Source of the DNA: JACDAN01 sp035707105
GTDB lineage: Bacteria; Actinomycetota; Thermoleophilia; Gaiellales; Gaiellaceae
Reading direction: 5' to 3'
Length of the DNA: 64,000 bases
Assembly: GCA_035707105.1 (NCBI GenBank)
Contig: DASSUI010000088.1
Location: forward strand, 1 to 64,000
The notes beneath the pieces were generated by a model. That model was not told where the DNA came from, searched no databases, and saw nothing but the letters and a program-made list of their open reading frames with translations. The translations under genes and the position numbers were made by a program. The stretch's first letter is position 1; each line of letters opens with the position of its first letter. Shown here piece after piece: positions 1 through 8,413 of the stretch.

Positions 1-524
1 TCGATGAGCGAGCGCCGGAACGGCTTCTGCTCGTACGAGATCTTGACCATGTAGACCTTGCACTCGAGCCCGAAGAGCGTGCAGGCGAAGGCGAGCGCGG
101 ATCCCCACTGGCCGGCACCGGTCTCGGTCGAGAGGCGCGTCCGGCCCTCCTTCGCGTTGTAGTAGGCCTGCGCCACCGCCGTGTTCGGCTTGTGGCTCCC
201 CGCCGGGCTGACGCCCTCGTACTTGTAGAAGATCCGCGAACGCGTCCCGATCGCCTTCTCCAGGCGGTGCGCGCGGTAGAGCGGCGTCGGGCGCCAGAGG
301 CTGTAGATCTGGAGGATCTCCTCAGGGATCGGGATCTCGGCGTCCTCGCTCACCTCCTGGCCGATGAGCTCCATCGGGAAGAGCGGCGAGAGGTCGTCGG
401 GGCCGACAGGCTCGCCGGTGCCCGGATGCAGCACGGGCAGTGGCGGGCTGGGCATGTCGGACGCGACGTTGTACCAGCGGCGCGGGAGCTCGGATTCCTG
501 GAGGACGTACTTCGTCTGCTCCAC
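1..524 (-). CDS. trpB: TrpB2-type tryptophan synthase beta-like PLP enzyme (3' part outside window)
   Basis: Reads leftward off the window edge; about 174 N-terminal codons of a protein that is usually about 450 aa. The PLP-lysine motif SPAGSHKPNTA and the downstream ETGAGQWG are visible, as is the PTPLYRAHRLEKAIGTRSRI region and a longer N-terminus, which mark the TrpB2 branch rather than classical TrpB1. Known family role: condensing indole (or an indole source) with serine to make tryptophan in the cytoplasm. No trpA is seen in the window. The GTG start at 524 is preceded by a TATCCT hexamer six bases away, which fits a leaderless message. Confidence 0.85.
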   Translation of the reverse strand, partial: MEQTKYVLQESELPRRWYNVASDMPSPPLPVLHPGTGEPVGPDDLSPLFPMELIGQEVSEDAEIPIPEEILQIYSLWRPTPLYRAHRLEKAIGTRSRIFYKYEGVSPAGSHKPNTAVAQAYYNAKEGRTRLSTETGAGQWGSALAFACTLFGLECKVYMVKISYEQKPFRRSLI

Positions 525-530
525 GGGGCG

Positions 531-536
531 AGGATA
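531..536 (-). promoter_or_regulatory. -10 element of the trpB2-type gene
   Basis: TATCCT on the minus strand lies 6 nt before the GTG start at 524, so transcription would begin at or next to the start codon. No convincing -35 is visible. Confidence 0.45.
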
Positions 537-590
537 CCCCTCGGGCGGCGTCGGGGCTACGTCTTGGCGCCCTGCCAAAATGGCTCGGCC

Positions 591-3500
591 TTGGCCGCCG
601 AGTTCGTCCACCTCCACGTCCACTCCGAGTTCTCGATCCTCGACGGCGCGTGCCGGATCCCGGACCTCGCCTCGCGGGCCGCCGAGCTCGAGATGCCGGC
701 GGTCGCGTTGACCGACCACGGGTCGCTCGCGGGTGCGGTTCAGCTCTACCAGCAGGCCGGGAAGCAGGGCGTGAAGCCGCTGATCGGCTGCGAGGTCTAC
801 GTCTGCGACGACGCGTCCAAGCAGCAGAAGGGCTATGCACACTTGACCCTCCTGGCCGAGTCGAACGAGGGCTACGGCAACCTGATCAGGCTCGCGTCCG
901 CCGGCTACCTCGAGGGCTACTACTACAAGCCGCGCGTCGACTGGGGCCACCTCGCGACGCATGCGAAGGGGCTGGTCGCGCTCTCCGGCTGCCTCTCCGG
1001 CCGCGTCTGCAAGGCCCTGGAGGAGAACCGGCCGAACGACGCCGCGTCCGACCTCGACCGCCTCTCACAGGTCTTCGGCCGCGACAACGTCTACGTCGAG
1101 ATGCAGAACGCCGGCCTCGCCGAGCAGGCGCGCATCAACCCGCAGCTCGCCGAGCTCGCAGCGAAGACCGGCCTCCCGCTGGTCGCGACCGGCGACGTCC
1201 ACTACCTCCGTCACGAGGACGCGAAGGCGCACGAGGCGCTGCTCTGCATCCAGTCCGGCGACTCGCTCAAGAACCCGAGCCGGTGGAAGTTCGACACCGA
1301 CCAGTTCTTCTTCAAGACCCCGGCCGAGATGGCCGCGGACTTCACGGACCATCCGCATGCGCTGCGGACCACCCTCGAGATCGCCGAGCGGCTGAAGGTC
1401 GAGCTCCAGCTGGGCGAGATCCGCCTCCCGAAGTTTCCGGTGCCCGACGACCGCGACGCCTTCGACTACCTGGTCGAGCTCTGCGAGAAGGGGATGCAAA
1501 AACGGTACGGGACCGTGACGCCCGAGCTCCAGGACCGGCTCAGGTTCGAGCTGAAGACGATCAGGGAGATGGGCTTTGCGGACTACTTCCTGATCGTCTG
1601 GGACTTCGTCCGCTTCGCGAAGCAGAACGGGATCCAGGTCGGGCCCGGCCGCGGGTCCGCGGCGGGCTCGATCGCCGCCTACGCGCTCGAGATCACGGAC
1701 GTCGACCCGATCAAGCACGACCTCCTCTTCGAGCGGTTCCTCAACCCCGGCCGCAAGTCCATGCCCGACATGGACATCGACTTCGCCGTCGCGGGCCGGG
1801 ACCGCGTCATCAACTACGTCAAGGAGAAGTACGGGCGGGACCGGGTCGCGCAGATCATCACCTTCGGCACGATGCTCGCCCGGGCGGCAGTCCGCGACGC
1901 GGGCCGCGTGCTGGAGATCCCGTACGGCCAGGTCGACCGGATCGCGAAGATGATCCCGGAGGGGCCGAAGGTCTACCTCGACGACTGCCTCAAGCCGGGC
2001 GCCGAGCTGAAGCAAGCCTACGACACCGACCCGCAGGTGCGGGAGATCGTCGACCTCGCGAAGCCGCTCGAGGGCCTCGTCCGCAACGACTCGATCCACG
2101 CCGCCGGCGTCGTCATCGGCGACCGCCCGCTGACCGAGTACGTGCCGCTGCAGCAGAAGGGCGCCGACCAGGAGGTCGTCACGCAGTTCGGGATGTGGGA
2201 TGTCGAGGCGCTCGGGCTCCTGAAGATGGACTTCCTCGGCCTCCGCAACCTGGACGTGATCGAGAAGACGTACCAGCTTGTCGGCGGGCTCTCAAACGAG
2301 AAGATCCCGCTCGACGACGAGAAGACGTACGCCATGCTCGCGAAGGGCGACGCGATGGGGGTCTTCCAGTTCGTGTCGTCGGGGATGCGCGAGGCGCTGC
2401 GCCCGGTGCGTCCGACCGAGTTCGAGGACCTGATCGCGCTCGTGGCGCTCTACCGGCCGGGGCCGATGGGCTACATCCCGACCTACGCGAAGCGGAAGAA
2501 CGGCCAGGAGCCGGTCACGTACATCGACGAGCGCCTGAAGCCGATCACCGAGACGAGCTACGGCATCTGCATCTACCAGGAGCAGTACATGGAGATCGCC
2601 AAGCAGCTCGCAAGCTTCTCCTCGGCCGAGGCGGACGACCTGCGCAAGGCGATCGGCAAGAAGATTCACGCGCTGATGGCGTCCCTCAAGGACAAGTTCC
2701 TCGAGGGGTGCGCCGCGAACGGTGTCTCCCACCAGGTCGCGACGCAGCTCTGGAAGGACACCGAGCAGTCGCAGGACTACTCGTTCAACAAGTCGCACGC
2801 CGCGTGCTACGCGCTGATCGCGTACCGCACCGCCTGGCTGAAGGCGAACTACCCGTGCGAGTACATGGCCGCCCTGATCTCGTCCGTCATGAACACGAAG
2901 GACCGGGTGCCGCTCTACGTCAACGCGTGCGCCGAGATGGGGATCGCGGTCGAGCCTCCGGACGTGAACTCGTCCCAACGGGACTTCGCCGTCGTGGAGG
3001 GGAAGATCCGGTTCGGGCTCAACGCCGTAAAGAACGTGGGGGAGGCAGCCGCGGCGGCGATCGTCGCCGCGCGCGAAGACGGTGGGCCGTTCTCCTCTCT
3101 CTGGGATCTCACCGAGCGCGTCGACCCGACGGTCGTGAACAGGCGCGCGCTCGAGGCGCTGATCAAGTGTGGCGCGCTCGACTCGACTGGCGGGCCGCGG
3201 CGCGGGATGCTCGAGGTGATCGACCACGCGCTCGCGTGGGGCGGGCGGGAGCAGGCCGACCGGCTGCTCGGGCAGGGCTCGATCTTCGACCTCGGCGAGG
3301 AGGCCGCGCAGCCGAAGGTGCACCCGCAGATTCCCGAGGGCGAGTTCGAGAAGTCGGAGCTGCTCACGCTCGAGAAGGAGTCGCTCGGGCTCTACGTCTC
3401 CGAGCACCCGCTCGCCGCCGTCAAGGACCAGCTCGCGCGAAAGACGGACTGCCGGCTCTCGGAGGTCGCCGCGCGGCGCGACGGCGAGATCGTGACGGTC

Positions 3501-3971
3501 GGCGGAATGGTGGGGGCGCTGAAGCAGGTCACGACGCGCAAGGGCGACCCGATGGTCTTCGTCCAGCTGGACGACATCACGGGCAGCGCCGAGGTCGTCG
3601 TCTTCAACTCCGTCTACGCGGCGGCGCAGGAGCTGCTGCAGCAGGACGCGATCCTCGTCGTGAAGGGCCGGATCGACCACAAGCAGGCCGGGGAGACGAA
3701 GGTGATCGCGATGGAGGTGACTGCGTTCGCCGCCGCGCAGACGGTGACCGAGGTCCGGCTGCGCGTCGACGCGCGCAAGGCGCCGGCCGGCCTGCTCCGG
3801 GACCTGAAGCTGCTGATGAAGGACTTCCCGGGCGAGGCGGCCGTGATCATGAGCGTCGACACCTCGCTGGGCCCGAAGGTGCTCGAGCTCGGCTCGGGCT
3901 ACCGCGTGAGCCCCACGCCCGCCTTCTTCGGCGAGGTGAAGGCGCTGCTCGGCGAAGCGGCCGTCGCTTGA
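591..3971 (+). CDS. dnaE: DNA polymerase III subunit alpha
   Basis: Replicative DNA polymerase, about 1126 aa with the TTG start chosen here. Order: PHP domain (HLHVHSEFS near residue 6), PolIIIalpha core with catalytic aspartates in MPDMDIDF (about D393, D395) and KMDFLGL (about D547), the finger region, helix-hairpin-helix (about 870), and a C-terminal OB fold (about 966-1010). The reading frame stays open to about 192, but that extension is antisense to the trpB2-type gene and shows no homology. TTG at 591 gives an N-terminus (M-AAEFVHLHVHSEF) typical of the family. TTG at 564 is the alternative. Neither has a good Shine-Dalgarno sequence; CAAAAT nine bases before TTG 591 may be the -10. 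Confidence 0.95.
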   Translation: MAAEFVHLHVHSEFSILDGACRIPDLASRAAELEMPAVALTDHGSLAGAVQLYQQAGKQGVKPLIGCEVYVCDDASKQQKGYAHLTLLAESNEGYGNLIRLASAGYLEGYYYKPRVDWGHLATHAKGLVALSGCLSGRVCKALEENRPNDAASDLDRLSQVFGRDNVYVEMQNAGLAEQARINPQLAELAAKTGLPLVATGDVHYLRHEDAKAHEALLCIQSGDSLKNPSRWKFDTDQFFFKTPAEMAADFTDHPHALRTTLEIAERLKVELQLGEIRLPKFPVPDDRDAFDYLVELCEKGMQKRYGTVTPELQDRLRFELKTIREMGFADYFLIVWDFVRFAKQNGIQVGPGRGSAAGSIAAYALEITDVDPIKHDLLFERFLNPGRKSMPDMDIDFAVAGRDRVINYVKEKYGRDRVAQIITFGTMLARAAVRDAGRVLEIPYGQVDRIAKMIPEGPKVYLDDCLKPGAELKQAYDTDPQVREIVDLAKPLEGLVRNDSIHAAGVVIGDRPLTEYVPLQQKGADQEVVTQFGMWDVEALGLLKMDFLGLRNLDVIEKTYQLVGGLSNEKIPLDDEKTYAMLAKGDAMGVFQFVSSGMREALRPVRPTEFEDLIALVALYRPGPMGYIPTYAKRKNGQEPVTYIDERLKPITETSYGICIYQEQYMEIAKQLASFSSAEADDLRKAIGKKIHALMASLKDKFLEGCAANGVSHQVATQLWKDTEQSQDYSFNKSHAACYALIAYRTAWLKANYPCEYMAALISSVMNTKDRVPLYVNACAEMGIAVEPPDVNSSQRDFAVVEGKIRFGLNAVKNVGEAAAAAIVAAREDGGPFSSLWDLTERVDPTVVNRRALEALIKCGALDSTGGPRRGMLEVIDHALAWGGREQADRLLGQGSIFDLGEEAAQPKVHPQIPEGEFEKSELLTLEKESLGLYVSEHPLAAVKDQLARKTDCRLSEVAARRDGEIVTVGGMVGALKQVTTRKGDPMVFVQLDDITGSAEVVVFNSVYAAAQELLQQDAILVVKGRIDHKQAGETKVIAMEVTAFAAAQTVTEVRLRVDARKAPAGLLRDLKLLMKDFPGEAAVIMSVDTSLGPKVLELGSGYRVSPTPAFFGEVKALLGEAAVA

Positions 3972-3997
3972 CTCCCGCCCGCTGAGCGGCGAATACT
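3968..3997 (+). promoter_or_regulatory. Candidate sigma-A promoter for the holin-like gene
   Basis: TTGACT (3968-3973), an 18-nt spacer and AATACT (3992-3997), then 7 nt to the GTG start at 4005. The -35 overlaps the stop codon of dnaE. The most complete -35/-10 pair in the window. Confidence 0.5.
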
Positions 3998-4004
3998 CCG
4001 CCGC

Positions 4005-4397
4005 GTGAGACTCGGCTCCAGCACCGGACTCGTCGTCGGCGTCCTCCTCGGCTGGGGCGTGAACATCCTCACGCTGCTCGTCATCGACTCGATCTTCGAC
4101 AGCGTCGAGATCGGGCGCTGGGGCTCGATCCTGCTCGGGGCCGCTGTGTTCGGGATCGGGAACGCGATCCTGAAGCCGGTTCTCGCGATCCTGACATTCC
4201 CGCTCATCCTGATCACGCTCGGGCTCTCGTACTTCGCGCTCAACATCGCCATGCTGGCGCTGGCGGAGTGGATCGCCCCGGACTTTTCCATCGACGGCTT
4301 CTGGACGTATGTCGGTGCGACGATCGTCGCCTCGATCGTCAACTGGGTGCTGTACACGGCGCTCGAGTACCTGCTCGGCGAGAAGCGCGTCGCGTAG
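4005..4397 (+). CDS. Phage holin family 4-type small membrane protein (PF04020-like)
   Basis: 130 aa with about four hydrophobic segments (residues 5-25, 45-65, 68-95, 100-122). The run FGIGNAILKPVLAILTFPL is typical of the mycobacterial 4-TMS holin superfamily IV, chromosomal inner-membrane proteins of unknown role in most actinobacteria. The name comes from the family and does not imply a prophage; no phage genes are nearby. It begins with GTG directly after a promoter-like sequence and sits between dnaE and a VOC gene. Confidence 0.75.
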   Translation: MRLGSSTGLVVGVLLGWGVNILTLLVIDSIFDSVEIGRWGSILLGAAVFGIGNAILKPVLAILTFPLILITLGLSYFALNIAMLALAEWIAPDFSIDGFWTYVGATIVASIVNWVLYTALEYLLGEKRVA

Positions 4398-4401
4398 GCG
4401 C

Positions 4402-4779
4402 ATGCCGCGGCTGACCGGCCTCGCGCCAGTCCTTGTCGTCCCCGAGGTGGGCGAGACGCTGGCCCACTACCGGGACAGGCTGGGCTTCGAGACCGAGGCG
4501 TGGGAACCGAACCCTGCGGCCTACGGGTACGCGCGGCGGGACGAGTGCCACATCCACTTCAACCAGGGCGAGCAGGCACGGCCAAACAGCGAGGTGGTGA
4601 TGCCGGACCTCTTCGACGTGTACCTCTGGGTCGACGACGTCGCTGCACTGCACGCGGAGCTCGAGGAGCGCGGCGCCGATCTGCTGCACGGCCCGATCGA
4701 GCGGCCGTGGAAGATGCTCGAGATCCGGGTCCAGGACCCGAACGCCTACATCCTCGCCTTCGGCCAGCGGGTGGGTTAG
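4402..4779 (+). CDS. VOC-family (glyoxalase/bleomycin-resistance-like) protein
   Basis: 125 aa; start ATG at 4402, four bases after the stop of the holin-like gene. The order beta-strand 'APVLVVPEVGETLAHYRDRLGF', a central 'DVYLWVDDVAALHAELEERGA' and a closing 'EIRVQDPNAYILAFGQ' is the pair of beta-alpha-beta-beta-beta modules of the vicinal oxygen chelate fold. The metal-ligand pattern is partial (H in CHIHF), so substrate and enzymatic status are unknown. Probably cotranscribed with the holin-like gene. Confidence 0.75.
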   Translation: MPRLTGLAPVLVVPEVGETLAHYRDRLGFETEAWEPNPAAYGYARRDECHIHFNQGEQARPNSEVVMPDLFDVYLWVDDVAALHAELEERGADLLHGPIERPWKMLEIRVQDPNAYILAFGQRVG

Positions 4780-4784
4780 GAGGG

Positions 4785-5114
4785 CTAGCGGCCGAAGCCG
4801 CCCCAGCGGGCGTTCTTCTCGAACAGCTCCTGCTCGGCGCGGGCGCGGACGAGGTCGCCCTCCTCGAGCGCGCTGACCCAGTTCGTCGCGATCGTGCCCA
4901 GGCTGGGCACCCAGGTCCGCACGCCGGCGGCGTGAGGCGCCGCCTCGCCCGCCAGGTGCCTGGCCATCTGCCGATCGCCGGCGGTGAGGGCGTGCGTCGC
5001 GCCGCTCGCCTTCTCGCGGAACTGCTCCAGCGTCCGCGCGCGCCAGCCGATCCACGCTCCGGCGACTCCGATCAGGGCTGCGAGGACGGCCAGGCTGCCG
5101 ACGAGCACGTCCAT
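4785..5114 (-). CDS. Small membrane-anchored hypothetical protein
   Basis: 109 aa. One N-terminal transmembrane helix (about residues 3-23, ending IGWRAR) is followed by a soluble, alanine- and glutamate-rich helical part. I do not recognise the family. ATG at 5114 is preceded six bases upstream by GACAAT, a plausible -10. It is divergent from the ECF sigma gene (54 bp gap) and convergent with the VOC gene, so a role in the sigma/anti-sigma unit is possible but unproven. Confidence 0.6.
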   Translation of the reverse strand: MDVLVGSLAVLAALIGVAGAWIGWRARTLEQFREKASGATHALTAGDRQMARHLAGEAAPHAAGVRTWVPSLGTIATNWVSALEEGDLVRARAEQELFEKNARWGGFGR

Positions 5115-5167
5115 CGAGTGATTGTCCCACCGGGAACCGGCCCGGCCGCGCCGGTGTAGAAGAGGCG

Positions 5168-5728
5168 GTGGTGGGCCGACCACTGACAGAAGCGGAGCTC
5201 GTCGAACGAGCAAAGCGCGGCGACCAGGACGCCTACGGAGAGCTCGTGCACGCATACCAAGGGATCGCCTTCCGGACCGCCTATGTGCTGACCGGGAGCG
5301 CGGCCGAGGCCGAGGACGCCGCGCAGGACGCCTTCGTGAAGGCGTTCTACGCCCTCGGTCGCTTCCGCCCGGGCGCCGAACTGCGGCCCTGGCTGCTCCG
5401 GATCGTCGCGAACGAGGCGCGAAACCGACGCCGCTCGGCCGGCCGGCGCACGAACCTCGCGCTGCGCGCCGCGGCGGACCCGCTCTCGGGGGGCGCGGCC
5501 CCGTCCCCCGAGGCCAACCTCCTCGCCGGCGAGCAGCAGGCGCGCCTGCTCGCGGCCGTCGACGGGCTGCCGGACGAGCAGCGCGACGTCGTCGCCTGCC
5601 GCTATTTCCTCGAGCTGACCGAGGAGGAGACGGCGGCCGCACTGGGGCTCCGGAAGGGGACGGTCAAGTCGCGACTCTCCCGTGGGCTGGAACGATTGCG
5701 CCGGGAGTTGGAGGCGGACGGTGCCTGA
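5168..5728 (+). CDS. ECF-subfamily RNA polymerase sigma factor
   Basis: 186 aa. Region 2 (about residues 25-92: AYQGIAFRTAYVLTGSAAEAEDAAQDAFVK, then RPWLLRIVANEARNRRR) and region 4 (about 128-180: LPDEQRDVVACRYFLELTEEETA, then GTVKSRLSRGLERLRREL) are clear, and there is no region 3, as expected of an extracytoplasmic-function sigma. GTG at 5168 is used, with a second GTG directly after. Its last codons overlap the next gene by 8 bp, and that gene encodes a membrane protein of anti-sigma type, so the pair probably forms a regulatory switch. TAGAAG at 5157 could be its -10. Confidence 0.9.
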   Translation: MVGRPLTEAELVERAKRGDQDAYGELVHAYQGIAFRTAYVLTGSAAEAEDAAQDAFVKAFYALGRFRPGAELRPWLLRIVANEARNRRRSAGRRTNLALRAAADPLSGGAAPSPEANLLAGEQQARLLAAVDGLPDEQRDVVACRYFLELTEEETAAALGLRKGTVKSRLSRGLERLRRELEADGA

Positions 5729-6449
5729 GCTCGAGAATGCACTCCGGGCCGTCGGCGCCAACCTCGACTACCCCGCCGCGCCGGATCTGTCGGGCACCGT
5801 GCGGCGCCGGCTCGCCGAGGGCGAGCGGCCGCGCGAGCCGTTCCTGCGCCGCCGCACACTCGTCGTCGCGCTGGCCGTGCTCGCGGTCGCCGTCGGCGCG
5901 GTGCTCGCCGTTCCCCAGGCGCGCAGCACGATCCGCGACTGGCTCGGGATCGGGAACGTGACGATCCGCTATGTCGAGGAGCTGCCGCCGGTCGACAAGG
6001 CGACGAGCGACCTCGGACTGGGCGAGCGCGTCTCGCTGAAGGAGGCCGAGGACCGGGCGGGGTTCGACGTGCAGGTTCCGCGTGTGGACGACCTGGACGA
6101 CCCGCCGAAGGTCTACTTCAGGGAGGAGGACCGCCAGGTCGGGTTCCTCTACGGCTCGGAGGACGACCCGAAGCTCCTCATCACGCAGGCCGGCGTCGGC
6201 GGCGCGGTCGAGAAGCTCGCGAACATCGACGCGACGAACACGGAGTTCGTCGTCGTCGAGCCTGGGTACAGGGGCGTCTGGCTGTCGGGCGAGAAGCACG
6301 GGCTGTTCTATCCGGGGGCGGGTCGCGAGGAGCCCTTCCGACTCGTCGGGAACGCGCTCGTCTACGAGAACCCGAGCGGCGTCACGGTTCGGATCGAGGC
6401 GGAGATCTCGCGGGACGAGGCACTGCGGATCGCGCGCTCGATGCACTGA
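5721..6449 (+). CDS. Putative membrane anti-sigma / sensor protein paired with the ECF sigma
   Basis: 242 aa starting at GTG 5721, overlapping the sigma gene. Residues 1-45 are cytoplasmic (GTVRRRLAEGERPREP), one transmembrane helix follows (about 47-66, TLVVALAVLAVAVGAVLAVP), and an extracytoplasmic part of about 170 residues resembles DUF4367-like anti-sigma outer domains. No zinc-binding HxxxCxxC motif is present, so it is not a ZAS-type anti-sigma. Function is inferred from topology and gene coupling. Confidence 0.65.
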   Translation: MPELENALRAVGANLDYPAAPDLSGTVRRRLAEGERPREPFLRRRTLVVALAVLAVAVGAVLAVPQARSTIRDWLGIGNVTIRYVEELPPVDKATSDLGLGERVSLKEAEDRAGFDVQVPRVDDLDDPPKVYFREEDRQVGFLYGSEDDPKLLITQAGVGGAVEKLANIDATNTEFVVVEPGYRGVWLSGEKHGLFYPGAGREEPFRLVGNALVYENPSGVTVRIEAEISRDEALRIARSMH

Positions 6450-6491
6450 GGGAACCTGCCGCCCGCCGCCGGTGTAGAGACGGCATCGATC

Positions 6492-6497
6492 AGGAGG
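6492..6497 (+). promoter_or_regulatory. Strong Shine-Dalgarno site of the secreted FixH-like gene
   Basis: AGGAGG seven bases before ATG 6505, one of the few canonical ribosome binding sites here. A TAGAGA hexamer at 6475-6480 may be the corresponding -10 and would leave a short leader. Confidence 0.6.
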
Positions 6498-6504
6498 TTG
6501 CTCG

Positions 6505-7005
6505 ATGAAGAGACTCTTGCTCCCGCTGGTGGTTTTCGCCCTGGTGGCGCCAGGTGGCGCGCTCGCCGGCGGCTGGGCGACCGCGGGGCTCTCGCCGCCC
6601 GACGGCGGTGTCGGCGCGGGGGACACGTGGAACGCGAAGGTGACGATCCTCCAGCACGGGATCACGCCGCTCGCGGGCGTCAGCCCGACGGTCACGATCC
6701 GGAACAAGGCGACCGGAGCGGCCGAGACGTTCGCGGCGAAGGCGACGGACGAGCCGGGCGTCTACCTCGCGAAAGTCGTGTTCCCGAGCCAGGGGACGTG
6801 GACGTACGAGGTCCACGACGGCTTCACGCACTACGGCGGCCAGAAGACGCACACGTTCGGGGCCGTCTCGATCGGGGCGGGAGGCGGCGACGGGATGCCG
6901 TTCTTCGCGATCGTCGGTCTCGGGCTGCTCGGAGCCGCGGCGATTGCGGTGATCTACCTGCTCTCGCGCCGCGTGCGGGTCCGCGCGCCGGCGCCCTCGC
7001 ACTAG
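6505..7005 (+). CDS. Secreted, membrane-anchored protein with an immunoglobulin-like (FixH/YtkA-type) domain
   Basis: 166 aa: signal peptide (MKRLLLPLVVFALVAPGGALA), a beta-rich extracellular domain with 'GDTWNAKVTILQHG' and 'PGVYLAKVVFPSQGTWTYEV', a glycine linker, and a C-terminal transmembrane helix (about 134-154) followed by an Arg-rich tail. The middle resembles YtkA/FixH-like domains found in copper-handling and envelope proteins; the assignment is by pattern only. It follows the ECF pair and may belong to its regulon. A strong hairpin terminator lies just downstream. Confidence 0.65.
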   Translation: MKRLLLPLVVFALVAPGGALAGGWATAGLSPPDGGVGAGDTWNAKVTILQHGITPLAGVSPTVTIRNKATGAAETFAAKATDEPGVYLAKVVFPSQGTWTYEVHDGFTHYGGQKTHTFGAVSIGAGGGDGMPFFAIVGLGLLGAAAIAVIYLLSRRVRVRAPAPSH

Positions 7006-7010
7006 GACTC

Positions 7011-7043
7011 TTCGTGCGGGCGGTCACGGGCCGCCCGCACGAA
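7011..7043 (+). terminator. Perfect 13-bp stem-loop after the secreted protein gene
   Basis: Arms 7011-7023 and 7031-7043 are perfectly complementary (TTCGTGCGGGCGG and its reverse complement) with a 7-nt loop, starting 5 bp after the stop codon. It is followed by a mildly T-rich stretch. A second small hairpin (CTCCCCC-AAA-GGGGGAG) is at 7058-7074. Confidence 0.7.
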
Positions 7044-7135
7044 TTCCTAACCTCAAACTCCCCCAAAGGGGGAGAAGGCGGCTCGTTGCGCAGCCGACGA
7101 TGTGTCGGGTAGGCGACCATCGGAGGCACTGCGGA

Positions 7136-7339
7136 ATGGCCGAGACCGAACTCCACGTCCTTGAGGACACCGAGCTCGAGAAGATCGGGCGCTGGCGCGC
7201 CGAGGAGTTGGAGCGGGCGGGATACGGGACGCGCGCCGCCGGGCGGCTCGCGGCGCGTCACGACATCGATCTCCACCGCGCCATCGGGTTGCTCGAGCAG
7301 GGCTGTCCCCCCGAGCTCGCAGTCAAGATCCTCCTCTAG
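7136..7339 (+). CDS. Small hypothetical protein, 67 aa
   Basis: ATG at 7136 with CGGAGG about ten bases upstream. The product is acidic at the N-terminus and helical, ending in 'LHRAIGLLEQGCPPELAVKILL', which looks like a UBA/helix-turn-helix-like three-helix fold. I do not recognise the family. It stands alone between a terminator and a repeat-bearing intergenic region, so its reality rests on the ribosome binding site and coding-like codon use. Confidence 0.5.
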   Translation: MAETELHVLEDTELEKIGRWRAEELERAGYGTRAAGRLAARHDIDLHRAIGLLEQGCPPELAVKILL

Positions 7340-7359
7340 GACACGCCCTCGGGCGACAC

Positions 7360-7493
7360 GTCCCGGGGTCTGACCCCAGGACGGGTCCGGAGTCGCCGCG
7401 GAGGCTCGCGCCCGAGGGCGCGAACGCCGCTCTGCTGGCGGCCGACTGTCGGTGCCGGCCGTGTCCGGGGGTCTGACCCCAAGACGCGTCCGG
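7360..7493 (+). repeat. Two direct 31-bp copies of a palindromic repeat (family C)
   Basis: Copies at 7360-7390 and 7463-7493 differ at only a few positions; each contains the palindrome GGGGTCTGACCCC (7365-7377 and 7468-7480). The 72 bp between them show no gene. The layout resembles REP-like intergenic palindromes. The whole gap 7340-7507 upstream of lgt otherwise holds nothing recognisable. Confidence 0.7.
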
Positions 7494-7507
7494 CGCGGAC
7501 GGGCAGA

Positions 7508-8401
7508 ATGCGGCCCGTGATCGCCTCGATCCCCTCGCCGTCGAGCGGCTTCTTCGAGCTCGGCCCGCTCGACGTCCACATGTACGGCCTGATGCTGCTG
7601 CTGGCGATCGCCGTCTGCATCGTCGTGACGGGCCTCCGCTGGACGAAGCGTCCCGAGGGCGGCGACTGGGACCTCCTGCTCCGGATCGCCGTCTGGGGCG
7701 TCGCAGCCGGGATCGTCGGCGCGCGCGCCTACCACGTGATCACGAGCTGGTCGGAGGTCCCGGACCCGAAGTGGCAGGGCGTCTTCATGGTGTGGAAGGG
7801 CGGCCTCGGCGTCTGGGGCGGGATCCTCCTCGGCACGATCGTCGGCGCCTACATCTGCAAGCGCGCCGGCAAGAGCCCGTGGGTGCTGATGGACGCCGCC
7901 GCGCCGGGGCTCCTGCTCGCCCACGGCATCGGCCGCTTCGGCAACTGGTGGAACCAGGAGCTCTTCGGCAAGCCGACCGACCGGCCCTGGGGCCTGGAGA
8001 TCGACCCCGAGAACCGGCCGTTCGAGTACGCGGCCTCCGAGACCTTCCACCCGACGTTCCTCTACGAGTTCCTCTACGTGACGGCGGCGGCGATCCTGCT
8101 GCTGATCCTGGACCGCTTCATCCGCTTCCGCCCGCCGGCGCTCTTCGCGCTCTACGTCTCCCTCTACACCTTCGGGCGCTTCTGGGAGGAGATGCTGCGG
8201 ATCGACCCCTCGCACGAGATCGGGCCCTGGCGCCTGAACGCATGGGTCTCGCTCGCCGTCTTCATCCTCTCCACCGCCTTCTTCATCTACTGGCAGCTCC
8301 TGCGGGGACGAGGGCGGCGGCGCCGCGAGCGGGCACGCGAGGCTCCCAAGGGAGCGCCTGCCATGGCCATCCCGAAGGGCCGCGTCCGGCCTCCCCGCTA
8401 G
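7508..8401 (+). CDS. lgt: Prolipoprotein diacylglyceryl transferase
   Basis: 297 aa inner-membrane enzyme that transfers diacylglycerol from phosphatidylglycerol to the lipobox cysteine of prolipoproteins. The Lgt signature GRFGNWWNQELFG begins at about residue 142, with the arginine region 'VGARAYHVI' upstream and 'GRFWEEMLR' downstream. About seven transmembrane segments. The C-terminal tail is Arg-rich (GRGRRRRERAREAPKG), longer than in E. coli. A client is present in the window: the DUF3352 lipoprotein at 22.8 kb. Confidence 0.95.
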   Translation: MRPVIASIPSPSSGFFELGPLDVHMYGLMLLLAIAVCIVVTGLRWTKRPEGGDWDLLLRIAVWGVAAGIVGARAYHVITSWSEVPDPKWQGVFMVWKGGLGVWGGILLGTIVGAYICKRAGKSPWVLMDAAAPGLLLAHGIGRFGNWWNQELFGKPTDRPWGLEIDPENRPFEYAASETFHPTFLYEFLYVTAAAILLLILDRFIRFRPPALFALYVSLYTFGRFWEEMLRIDPSHEIGPWRLNAWVSLAVFILSTAFFIYWQLLRGRGRRRRERAREAPKGAPAMAIPKGRVRPPR

Positions 8402-8413
8402 CGTCCGACGACG

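Noticed and set aside
192..590. In-frame N-terminal extension of dnaE
   Set aside because: It is antisense to the trpB2-type gene, has no homology, and the PHP domain begins only after 591.
440..3985. Long second-frame ORF across dnaE
   Set aside because: Arg/Pro/Ala-rich shadow of the dnaE codon use in high-GC DNA; no motifs.
2292..4403. 703-codon antisense ORF opposite dnaE
   Set aside because: Low-complexity Arg/Glu/Asp composition typical of the complementary frame of a GC-rich gene.
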